From Cadophora sp. MPI-SDFR-AT-0126 (Eukaryota > Ascomycota > Leotiomycetes > Helotiales > Ploettnerulaceae): 64,000 nt of DNA. The notes beneath the pieces are model-generated. The model did no database searches and was not told where the DNA came from. It worked only from the letters and a program-made list of their open reading frames with translations. The translations under genes were made by a program, and so were the position numbers. Where the stretch lies: the NCBI GenBank assembly GCA_020747065.1, contig JAGMVK010000019.1:682001-746000 (forward strand), in the 5' to 3' direction. The first letter of the stretch is position 1. Each line of letters opens with the position of its first letter. Positions 11,393-21,925 of this stretch are shown piece by piece.

Positions 11393-14300
11393 TGCGGATT
11401 ACGATAAGTCCTGTTGTAGAAATGATAAATGAAGTGTAATTCTGGGGTAGAAATGTTCAGAGAAGCATGTAGGAGCCCCAACACTCTTTATATAGTAGAC
11501 GAGCATCAGCCTTATGTCTGGCAGCTTTACCAACATACAGACATGTGCATCTCGACTCTTGACATAAATGCTCCGGGTTACCACTTCGGGTCGCGCGGCG
11601 CGAGATGGTGCTGACTGGTCCCGCTACTTTCTGATGGCAGACGAACTAACAATGTCGCCCCGAAGCTGGACGGAGGAAGACTTGTATAACACTCAGCAGT
11701 TGTTGCTGTGTTAATAGCCCGACCGGTAAACAGGTAGCATCATCCTGCCCATTGGCACTGATCGGTGTTGGTTCTTGTCCGCAGAATAGTACTATTGCCT
11801 CAAAACTCTATGTCAACCAGTCGGGCTGCTGGATTTTGGCTGGCTTCTACTAGAATTCGATGACTTGGCAATTGCTGCTTCAATCTTTGGAGGCTGGGCC
11901 AGTACGAATGAGGCATCACCGTAGCCTCATAAGCATCAGCTATTGGTGCCACACCCGAGATGTAAAGCGAAAATAAGCGCCAGTAGTAGATGCGGACGGG
12001 TTCGTCAATCAGGTATGACCCACGAGGCGGGTATCAATGACAATGGTGTGTAAGCTGACCAGAATCGCCTTTCAACTGGGACAAGCGGAGATGATGAAGA
12101 ATCCAAGTACCCGATCGTCCGCCGCGACAGAAAGCTTATTTCCACCACTCGGCAGCTAGCAAGAGAATTCAACCTCTTCAGCTCGGGATATTGAAGACCC
12201 AAATCCGCTCATTTGTAAACAGTCTGACTGTACAAAGAACAGGAAGCAACTAGTACGCCAAGCTACCGATGAAATCTTGCTTCGGCAATTCGTGTATTGA
12301 GGTCGTGATCTCCGAGATTTCACGGACCTTTGCATTTATTTGGAAGCATTGAATATTTCAAGCAGATAAGGTCAGCTTGAATCCCAAACCGGTAATTGAA
12401 AAAAGGTCAAGCTTTCAGCAAGTAGAGGGGCATATCAGTAATCGTGGAGAGAACTCGAAATCGAGCTCACATAATCCGCAAGCTTTCGCTTTCCGCTTCT
12501 ACAAGATGAGAGAACTTAAAGTAAAGTCCATAGAGCAGTATGAACAGCGGGATTCGCGGGGAGTCTTGCAACTGTGTAGCTTGGGGCATCTTGCATCTTA
12601 CTCCTGGAATTTTAGCTGCAAACCCTCGAGGCTACCTTTGAGTTGCAAAAGAAGGATAAGAGATTTTGGACAGTGACAAGGGGAAAAGAATGACACAGTT
12701 GACGGGCGAAAAGGACAGGAACGACGATGCGTGAAACCATCCAGCTGAGATCATTGGACCTAGCAGAGCTGCAGCGCAGTATTGTTGATCTCTAAGCACC
12801 AGAAACCGCATAGAGGACGAATAGCTGGCTTGATGGAAGCGACTGTTCAAGTTTTTGTCGCGGCTGGAAAATAGGACAAGGCGTTCCTAGCAACCCGAAG
12901 AAAGTGGCCTGGACGTAAGAGGCTCAACTGATACTCAACACGATAAGCGCCGCCGTTCAAGAGATGAGTCTGGGATAGCCACCTGCAGCAGCAAACAATA
13001 AGACTCGAGAATAACCTTGTAACAGCTTTTGAGGAATGTTCCCATGCTGCCTTTCCATCGGTTCCCATCATAAACATCCGTTTTCTGCCACTGGAAATGC
13101 GTTTGCCTCATCCTGTCTATGTATATTCTTCGGCACTGTAGATTCGGCGCTGGAACCAAGCCTAAGCGCCAGATCCCATGGCCATCGTGCAACACCGTCA
13201 GGAATTATCCTCTGGAATATAATACCCCTGATCCCCCGAATACTTGTACTTCTGTAGAGTTCGCAGTAGCTCCGAGGGCTGGGGATGGTTCATATTGCAT
13301 GAACAGACACCGAGAGAAAAAGTGGTTACGGCGACTTCAGGCGCTCAGCCAGTATCGAAATATCAGACTTCGCTGGTGCCAAAATGAACTCTCGGCAAGA
13401 GTCATTTGATCATACTGATGTCTGGTATCAACGCGTATAATGAACGATGTCCTTTCGTAGGTCGATGAGTTGGCTCACGGCCGCAGTCTTGAACAGTGTG
13501 TATCTTTTCATATCCTTATCCCGCGATTTCCGGCACACGATCAATGTAGTGGGAGCGTCCTTGCGATATCGTAAATATCTTGTGCAATCCACGGCAGATT
13601 TGATGACTAGGCATCGTCATCATCGGGTGTTGTTCTGATGGCAACGAGTCGCGGTGGGATCTGGTCAATCGCTATTCGCCGTATGGTTTTAATGTCGCTG
13701 CGGAGAGAGAAAAGCAGTGGAAAATCAAAATATCGGTGTTGCACGCCTTTGGAGGCGCTGGATAGGAGCTGAAGTCTGGAGGTTGTGTTGGGATGGAGGG
13801 GTTGATATCTCGAGATTGAAAGCTGTGGCGGTTAAACCTCGGCTAGTCGTGAAATTACCTGTTTTGCTACCTCACAAGATTCCTCAAGCATTTCAAGTAT
13901 TTCAATCAATTTAACAAAGTATCAAAAGTGTCAAACATACCCAAGTACTTCAAATCACTCCGTGTCGGCATATGTCGAGATCTAATGGCACTTATCCTAT
14001 ACTCGGACTACATGACAGGAGCTAGAAGGGACAATGCAACAAGGTACCTCTCAAACGCGCCGAGGGTTATTAGAGAGGAGGCGTATAAAGAACGCAATGC
14101 CGACGCGGAAGGGAGGCGACTCTATGTTTCGAGCCAGTAGACTTGATAAAGGTAGGAAGGATACGAGGCCAGTCAACGACGACAGATATGCATATGCATC
14201 AAGATAAAGAGTTTGCCATTTTTGAAATCGCGCCACTTGAGGGCAATTATCTAGCAGATTTTATGCGCACCACTTGTTTCCTTAAATCCGATGTCCAGAG

Positions 14301-14469
14301 AACCAGATCATACACACTATCCAGGCCTTTTTCCATAACGCCATCGCCACCAGTAGCCACTGCCTGCCGATAATTCGCCCTATCGTACAATGCAGCCAAT
14401 CCCATTAGCCCAGTTTCATACAACTTCAATGTCGTATGCGGGATTCGCGACTTTGTATCCGTCCATGAT
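11393..14469. other. 3-kb intergenic stretch, no supported gene
   Basis: Only short, frame-scattered ORFs on both strands with no domain signature and no chain of ORFs joined by good splice sites. The first few hundred bases are probably the aldolase promoter, and the far end is the 3' flank of the AT-hook gene. It may contain eroded accessory DNA, but nothing identifiable. Confidence 0.5.
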
Positions 14470-16197
14470 TTACCAGGTGGTCTGCATCTTGGAGTACTCC
14501 TTGGAGCTAAGACCCAGGTCTGCAAAAACTGGATCATCGCCCTTCAAATGTTCAACGCGGTCATGGTCTTCCTCCCCCAGCTTCTCTAGCTCCTCGACAG
14601 GCTTCTCCTTCGTATCGTCCTTCGCATCCTGACTCATCTCTTGGACTGCCTTTCCCATTTCGCCCATGCCTTCTCCTATGATCAAGAATTGAGTGTTTTG
14701 GTAGTTGAGCAATTCCGGCTCCAGAGGCATCCATCGAAGATTTCTGAACTTCTTTTGGAGGTCCTCGGGGTAGGAAGCGGGGTTGTCGAGGGTAGCGTTT
14801 GCTGGACCAGGGGCATTTGGATTCTTGGCTGAGACGACGAAGCTGAAAAGTTAATGGTCAGCATCATGTCCTATGCAATGTGCTGCTGAAAGTGTTTCCG
14901 CAAATTCGCAAATGCTTAGGAAGCATGCGGTCTTGACAAATTGAAGCGAGGTGCACAAGAACGTACCTGCCCTTCTCGTTAAGTCCGAGCTCTTTCTGGA
15001 TCTCCCCGATTGATGAAGGAACAGTGAGGTGATATGCCAGGTGCGACTCCCGGCCGGTCGAAGTTATGGCATACTATAACATAGATTAGCACCTTCTCAA
15101 GTTCTGGATATTGATGTAGCACGAAGATGCTGGGTTCACTCACGATGCCTTCTGCGAATGGAGTAGCAGATGGAGTATGGCTCGTACTGCGCACATTGAT
15201 CAGTAGCGGAACCTTGTAAAGGTGATTAGTAGTGATGGGGAATTTACCCAGAAGTCTTGGTGGCATATTCGTTGCTGGAGAATTGATCCCGCAAATCTTT
15301 GATTGTGGCGGAGGGTTTCTCGACAAAGATGAGGAACCGATCTTGGCGGCTCTTTGGCAGCATCTTCTTTGGCAATGCCAGCAATCTGGCATTACCAGAA
15401 TCCTCGAGGGGACCTTCTCCAAGCTTCGCGCCTAGTGGTAGAGGACGAAGGACGATGTAGCTGCGGGCAACATCCTCGATTCCTTGAGGATCTTCAACTC
15501 CGACACGACCTCGGAAGAAGAAGTAGACGATGCCCTTCTCCTATAAGCCACCATGTCAGTATCATGGTGGAGATGAACTGTTCCAAGTTGCTGCAATGAA
15601 ATTGAGGAAACCTACAAGAATGGACGATGGAATAGCAGCCTCTCGTTTATCATCCTCAACAACTGATTTGTTGTTATTCATGATCTCCTTCGACTTTGCC
15701 TCCTGCTCTTCGTTCGCAGCTTTCTTGACATCGTCTACATCGGCCTTGACCTCATCGAAAGCGTTTCTTTCGCCCTTGTCTCCATTGGCCTTCGCCCCGT
15801 TCTGGGCCGCGCTACCATTGGTATTTTCAATCTGCTTGGCAATGGCTTCATCGTCTTCAATTTCTTTGTCATCCACAGCATCCCCGGTACTTCTCCCAGG
15901 CCTTCCATTTCCCTCTTTTGAGGTATGCTGAGCCTTCTTGGGTCTGCCTCGGCCACGCTTGGATGGTCCTGGTGGGGATGAAGCAGTGTCCTCATCGATT
16001 TTCTTGGCGATATCGGTGTCGTCCTCAACGTTCTTGTCCTTTGCGGTACCTTCAATTGTCTCCTCAAGTGTCTTCTGGACTTTCTTGGGTCTCCCTCTGC
16101 CACGCTTAGCTTCTAGAGGCGACGAAGAGGTCTCTGCCGCACGCTTGGTACCTTTCGGTGTGGGAGAGGAGCTCTGGGAGGATCTGGTGGATGCCAT
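14470..16197 (-). CDS. AT-hook nuclear protein, conserved in ascomycetes
   Basis: Five exons on the minus strand (15616-16197, 15248-15540, 15144-15186, 14967-15073, 14470-14842) encode 465 aa; all four introns (75, 61, 70 and 124 bp) have good donors and keep phase. The N-terminal 194 residues are charged and low-complexity and carry two AT-hooks with the KRGRGRPKK core, at about residues 31-39 and 79-87, which bind the minor groove of AT-rich DNA. The rest is a globular region (GIVYFFFRGRVGVEDPQGIE; YIVLRPLPLGAKLGEGPL; ARLLALPKKMLP) of a fungus-specific family that, from memory, some genomes label 'BTB domain transcription factor', although I see no BTB fold signature. The C-terminus is acidic with an HLKGDDPVFADLGLSSKEY motif. 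A role in chromatin or transcription is inferred from the AT-hooks only. Confidence 0.85.
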
Positions 16198-16683
16198 TGT
16201 GACTGTTGGAAGAGACTGTCATATATCAGCATTGTCCCCAAATGAAAGTGTCAAAAATCGTAACGATTTCATCCTTGTCCACGATGAAAGTGAACGCAAA
16301 TGTTGAACCTGATACTGTCATGAAACCTGGACTTACTCTGTTTATAGGAGACCAATTGACCTTCACGATATGAGGGAGAAATATTGAGTTGATAAATTTC
16401 GCCGAATGACACTGGGAAGAGAGATAAAGAAAGTTGAAGAAAGCTGAGGAAGTCAGGAGGAATCAGAACGGCAAGTCGCGTTAACAAGAACGCGTCAAAG
16501 ATTTAGTGCGATGACGTCGATGGGCAGGTGGTCACGTGAGAACTAGTATATCCTCAAAGTTACCTTCGGAGACTCTGTCGACCCATCAATCTAAAAGAAG
16601 CTCATGAGCTGTGTCTTGATGGCTTTTGATGTACGCTATAGTTGTGCTTAATTCAGCATTCAGCGATCTGGAACGATACAACA
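16198..16683. other. Intergenic region between two minus-strand genes
   Basis: 486 bp containing the probable promoter of the AT-hook gene (start 16197) and the 3' flank of the small gene that stops at 16684. No ORF or motif stands out. Confidence 0.5.
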
Positions 16684-17211
16684 TCAGATCACTCGGAACA
16701 TATTCTCCCTCACCCCCCTTTTCAAGCCAACGGCCTTGCCACCTTCATATTCAACACCAGCTCCACCTCCTTCCCCAGAGATACCCTCAAGCTTCAATCG
16801 AAGCTCTTCATCCTGCTCGAGTATCGTTTTTGGCTTTTTTGTCGAATTTGCACCTTCTTCAAACTTTCCAGTGCAGACCACCGAGCCTGCCTCGTCCAGC
16901 TTTGCGTCTGACTTCTTTTCATCGCCTAGCGTGGATTCCGACGTTTTGAGGCTCTTTTTACAGCATCAGCATTTGATCATATCTTGAAATCTTGAGATCA
17001 GACCCGGGTTATAGTTACCTTCACATAGTATCGTCTTGTTGGTCTCGCGATTTTGGACACCAAGCCCCTTTTCCACATCTTCAAAATGACCCGAGCAGTG
17101 GGCGGATATCCTACACACCGTTTGATTAAAGCGAAGAGACCTGCACGAGGTATATGATTCTCTGGGCCTTGGGGCTTGAGATAGCATACTCCACGAGATC
17201 CAGTTCCGCAT
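16684..17211 (-). CDS. Small conserved fungal protein, probably mitochondrial
   Basis: The C-terminal part is convincing: QDEELRLKLEGISGEGGGAG and then KRGVRENMFRVI at the end match, from memory, the tail of a widespread uncharacterised fungal family whose members typically end in NMFRYI. The preferred model has exon 1 at 17019-17211 (ATG at 17211), a 93-bp intron at 16926-17018 (GTAACT ... CTAG) and exon 2 at 16684-16925, giving 144 aa. Its N-terminus (MRNWISWSMLSQAPRPRESY) is basic and Ser/Arg-rich without acidic residues, as in mitochondrial presequences. An alternative acceptor at 16954 (AAAAAG, with a better-placed CTGAT branch point) also keeps the conserved tail open, but it requires a different upstream frame that lacks an ATG. 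The tail is certain enough; the 5' half is not. Function is unknown. Confidence 0.65.
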
Positions 17212-17371
17212 TACATCATCGAAGTTCAAGGATTGGAGGTTCCTCCTCAACACGTGCGTTATTATATTATTCCACGTGACTATCTCACAGCCTCAAGTAC
17301 CGCGACTTCGGAATTTTGCGCTTCATTCAGTCATCGAGAAGTCTCACGAGCCGCCTCGATAGTCGATATAA

Positions 17372-18640
17372 ATGTATCCTCCCCTCCATTATCATCCTCG
17401 CTCTGCAATATATCCCTGTAGTCTATTGAAGACTCCAGATGGACATCGATCGCAAAGTCCATACTGCCGCCTGCCTTGTTTGTCACAGCCAGTATTATTC
17501 CAAACCCTGGTGAGATTTACAACCTTGACAGGTATGAAAGACAGTATCTTCACTTTCGAGAATGTTCGCATTGGAAGACCGCCTTCTGGATGTACGGGCT
17601 CTGACATGGCTCTAAGCCGCGCCATGGAATTGATTGGCGGGTACACTTCTAATCACAAGTTGTTTGACGACTCTTCGAAAAGACTTTCCACGCGGGTTAC
17701 GGATCTTGGTACAGGCGACATGTGTTTGAAAGCAAGAATAGTCATGGGCGACGGCAAAATGCCCCGTGATGACACTTTGAGTCACTGTTGAGGCCGGCGA
17801 GGAGTCCATCGTATTCTTACAAAGGCGACAATCAAATCGTGGCTGACCTGCTCCCTTCTGGAACAGCCTCGGACCGATCAATATGCCGTAGTGGTGACTG
17901 AACGACTTGGTCTACGATATCTATGGATTGATTCAATGTGCCGTCTTCAGGATGATGAGGAAGATTGGAAAGAAGAGTCAACCAAAATGGCTGATAGTTA
18001 CCAAAACACATACATCAGTGAGGCAGCGACTTGTGCAGCCGACAGGTGTACCGACATGTTCCCGACTGTAAGGACGATGCATAGCCCGAACGTCATCCAG
18101 TGCCCGGGGAAAGGGGGCAGTATCGAGACGCAGCTGTATGCTCATACTTGTCATTCCTATCACGCGTACGATCCCGCCGACAAGTCGCATAATTCGGTCT
18201 ACCGCTGAATTTGCAACATTCATTCGACTTTCGGCTCCTCAGCTGTGCCTGGCGGTACCAAGGAAGACTCTTGTCGCCAAGGATATTGCACATTCTGAGT
18301 ATTATGACTTCAAGAAAATATCCGATGAATTCCTTGTGGCTTCAGATACTTCCTAGCTGCATTTACTCACGAATATAGGCCGCCTTCAGTGATCATCGAG
18401 TCGCTCGCGAGATCTTCAAATCACGCGTCAATATGGATGGACCCTCATCTACGTAAGATAAGAGGTGTTCAGCGCTTTTCCCCTCCTTCTCTCGATGATA
18501 TTTTGAGGTTATCTGTTTGTTCTACGGGGATCTCTAATGACTTCCGAGACAACAGATGCAGCAGGCTTAATTCTGATGGCAGCCCAAGACGACACGCGCC
18601 CGGCTTGAAGCCCTCGTGTGAGCCTTGTGAAAGCTTCTGA
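17372..18640 (+). pseudogene. HET-domain gene relic
   Basis: The remains of a heterokaryon-incompatibility (HET) domain are recognisable in order: TRVTDLGTGD, then LSHC followed by a stop, TKATIKSW, TERLGLRYLWIDSMCRLQDD, EEDWKEESTKMADSYQNTYI and MFPTVRT. In intact proteins the second block reads SHCWG; here the Trp codon is TGA at 17789-17791, while homology continues in the same frame on both sides. A further stop at 18206-18208 is followed by scattered frames in which only fragments such as RPPSVIIESLARSSNHAS resemble the later part of HET proteins. HET proteins trigger programmed cell death after fusion of incompatible hyphae. This copy cannot make a full-length product. The 5' boundary is uncertain, since the upstream zinc-ribbon-like N-terminus is not clear in one frame. 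Confidence 0.8.
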
Positions 18641-19160
18641 TATTTGGAGCGGAAACTTCCGCTATATAGCAGCAGACATAATTACTAGCATCAAAGTTTA
18701 ATAGTCCTGGATGTTTTACATTTCTCAATAAAACTTGAAAACAGCCGGGGCAGCCTGCAAAATGTGCCTTGCAGGGCACTCAATGCTGGTACCCATTGAG
18801 ACCGTCACGCGATCTTGTGAGCCTTACCAACAGCTCACCGAGAATCCATGTTCAACTACTCACTTATAAAATGGAATTCACCGTTACGCCCGGATAGATG
18901 TGTATCATCTCGGTGAGGCCTGGCCGAAATGAACTACAACGAACACTGCCACAACGCCACATCTTCAGCCTGACCTTGACATCATCATGAAACCTCATTC
19001 TATAACAGATTTCCGTTCAGGTCTTATGGAATAAGAACCAGTTCCAAGAAGTATAAATGCATGCTAGCCACCTTCGCAAGACGAACTTCAAAAGAAACTC
19101 ACACGATCCCCAATCCCAAACTCCGAAAATCTTCACTGGCCTTTTTCCCCTTCACTTGAA
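18641..19160. other. Intergenic region
   Basis: 520 bp without a supported gene; the end nearest 19161 is likely the promoter of the next gene. Confidence 0.5.
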
Positions 19161-19950
19161 ATGGAAGCCTTTCCTGTCATCAACATTCCGACCTTCACGA
19201 TCATTCGAGGCGAAGATCACACCTTCCACTTCGACCCTCCTCATGGCTCAGTGGCGCTCATCAATGCCCTGGCTATCAGATATCCCCTTGAACCAAACCT
19301 GGAGAGCCAAATGAGGAGAGCTCTCCTGGAGTTCATAGCCACTGAGTCTCAAGACGAGCCAATCTCGAGAGAGTCCCCACCACCAACCTCCTATGATAGT
19401 GGCGGCACTTCAAGCAGTCCCATATTGCCTACTCCACCATTCCGGGAATTGAAGAGCGACAGTCCCGAACTTCCCAAACCACGCCAACAACAGACCAGAA
19501 GGAAATCTCAGTACACTGTCAAGAAACGCCAGAAAGTGGCCGAGGTGCGAAAGCGTGGTGCCTGCGAATACCATCGGGAGAAGAAATTAGAAGTATGAAT
19601 TCTTCATCGAAATTACAAGTTTGCAGCCTTACAATTCACAGTGCAACTGTATTTTTCAGAACATGGACGATACTACAGCACAAGACAACATCGACCGCTC
19701 ATCTTACCCATCAACTGGAGGCGCCAATTACAGTGCCCAATACACTCTACTCAGCCCCCAACCGGAGAAAATGGGCCAGCAAGATGAGCATAAAGGTAAC
19801 AACTTTTCCTTTTACAACCTCATTCCAAACGAGGCACCAATCGGCGAAGCGGGCGACGCTTCACAGGTTCCGGACAACAACATCAACTACTTTCCTTCCA
19901 CAACTCACGACCCAACCCCGTCTATGTGGTCCAATGTCACCTGGCCGTAA
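19161..19950 (+). CDS. Uncharacterised protein with basic Cys/His region
   Basis: Two exons encode about 246 aa. Exon 1 (19161-19592) has an N-terminal part without known domain (MEAFPVINIPTFTII...), a Ser/Pro-rich middle and a basic stretch (RRKSQYTVKKRQKVAEVRKR) leading into GACEYHREKKLE. A donor GTATGA at 19593 ends the exon. With the acceptor at 19641 (TTCACAG, 49-bp intron) exon 2 opens with CNCIF, giving a C-x2-H ... C-x-C cluster that resembles a cut-down fungal zinc-cluster region; with the acceptor at 19659 (TTTTTCAG) these cysteines would be removed. Both keep the frame to the TAA at 19948-19950. The C-terminal half is Asn/Ser/Pro-rich, as in many fungal regulators. A DNA-binding or nuclear role is only a guess, and I do not recognise a named family. 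Confidence 0.65.
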
Positions 19951-21304
19951 CGACGAATCCACGACGCCTGGCTTTTGCGCTTTTACTACTTCCCTCTGCC
20001 CAGCATGCTTCTTCTGCAGCTAGATTTCATTCATTTGCAGTTCCTGAGGTTGAAGATGGAAGGTCTGTCTTTTATTGGATCGCGGCTCTACTATTCTGGG
20101 AGGATGTGTATGTGTTGTGTGTGTTATTTGTATTTCGTTTATTGTGTCCCTTCCCGGAAAGCTCATCGAGGTCTTGGAAACCTGGACAATTAGCCCTGCG
20201 CCGCCGATTTTGGTCTTGCTGCACCAGTTTCAATCACTCCGAACGAAAGAGACGTCTATAGACACCGCCAAGCACAGGTTGGATATGCTGACAATAACAA
20301 GCAGGAACCCGTCTCCAACAAACATTCATCGACGATCATCTTCATTCTTTTAATTTTGACTTCACAAGGCGGCTCCTGCGCGACGTCCTTAGCTGTGCTA
20401 TCATGGCTCGACCGTACAGTAGGTAAGCGCATCCAATTCTAACATTGAAAGGAGATCGTGCCATCAACGCTGCATCGCACTTTCCGCATTAACAGACCGG
20501 AACGTCGACTTTCCAGCTATAGATTTTTGAGAGGCTACGATGTCAATCGCACACTGCTTGCAAGACATCCAACCTATGACCCGCGCTCTTAACATATGAT
20601 GATGCCTCATCCATTGAATGCATTTTTTAAGTGTTGGTATGCGACTTGTAGGTACAACGCCAGGCCACTTCATCCTGCAATGACTCGCCAAGCCTTTTCA
20701 AAGGCACTGACCACCTCGCTGCGTTAAGTTCCTTGATACCAGCCAAACATTTCCTACAGGAATAGTGTAATCCTCTTTGCCAATCTTGTCACGTCAAGTC
20801 ATCTGTTTTTTAGCCAAGCGCCTCATAGAAACGTAATGCCTTGTAGCACAATTCCATCTGAGATCTAAGCCGAAGATAGAATTTAATTGCAACAATGATG
20901 AAGTAAACAGAAGAGTAACACTAGGACTGGGGATGGTTCTGTAGTAATTCTGTCTTCCGTCGGCTTCGGCCGTGGACGTGTACCATACCTAGAAAAAAAA
21001 ACAAGGTCACTGGGAGGATTAGTCCAAGGACCTATGATAATGATACAGACTGTGGAAGATGCAGGCCGAAAAGCTTTAAGATTTCATTCCTGGTGCAGAT
21101 CAACATGACTACAGTCACTTTTAAAATCTTCCCCCTCCGCAATCACGAGAAGGTTCGGGGCACCATCTAAACAAGAGGCCTAAGCCAAGGTATCACAGGC
21201 GCCAAGCAGCTCACAACATCGATAGAATGAACTTGAACCTTTTATAGTCGCTTACCAAATTGGCTTCCCTCAAGTTCGCGCAATATAGCGGGGTTCGGCC
21301 GTCC
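19951..21304. other. Intergenic region downstream of the NLR gene
   Basis: About 1.35 kb without a supported gene. An ATG with a good splice donor at 20403-20424 leads into a short open stretch but quickly meets stops. The right end (about 21230-21304) holds the out-of-frame remainder of the last ankyrin unit of the adjacent NLR gene. Confidence 0.5.
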
Positions 21305-21925
21305 TTATCCAGTTACGTCGACGCCTTCTGTCGCAAGCAGCAGCTTTATCATAGCCTTATGCCCGCTATAAACGGCATACCACAGCGCTGTCCGGCCATC
21401 CTTATCCCTCGAATTAATATCAACGCCCTTATTCGCAAGCAATATCTTCACTATAGCCTCATTTCCACTATGAACTGCTCGCCATAGAGCCGTCCGGCCA
21501 TTATTGTCCTTCGAATCGGCGTCGACGCCTTCTGTCGCAAGCAGTAATTTTACTATAGCCTCACGTCTATTCCGAGCTGCCCACCATAGCGGCGTCTGGC
21601 CGTACTTATCTTTTGAGTTGACGTCAACACCCTCTATCGCGAGTAGTAGCTTTACTACAGTCTCATCCCCACTAAAAGCTGCCCACCAGAGAGCCGTCCG
21701 GCCGGACTTATCCTTCGAGTTAGCATCGATGCCCTCTATAGTAGCTAGTAACTTTACTATAGCCTTATTCCTACTATAAGCTGCCCACCATAACGGCGCC
21801 CGGCCGTTATTATCCTTCGAGTTGACGTCGACGCCCTTATTCGCAAGTAACATCTTTACCATGGCCTCATTCCTACTATAAGCTGCCCACAATAGCGGCG
21901 TCCGGCCGTCCTCATCCTTGAAGTC
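21296..21925 (-). repeat. 102-bp ankyrin-coding tandem repeat array of the NLR
   Basis: The anchor word CGGCC (or TGGCC) recurs at 21296, 21393, 21495, 21597, 21699, 21801 and 21903. Five consecutive spacings are exactly 102 bp (34 codons) and the one nearest the 3' end of the gene is 97 bp. Neighbouring units share most of their bases, which points to recent duplication or gene conversion among units. Such arrays in fungal NLRs often vary in copy number between strains. Confidence 0.92.

Noticed and set aside
17372..18640. Repeat-induced point mutation as the cause of the HET relic
   Set aside because: The TGG-to-TGA change is not in the favoured CpA context and the region is not AT-enriched, so the pattern is not diagnostic.
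20403..20620. ATG followed by a good splice donor and branch point (MARPYSR then GTAAGC)
   Set aside because: Downstream frames meet stops within about 40 codons and show no recognisable family.
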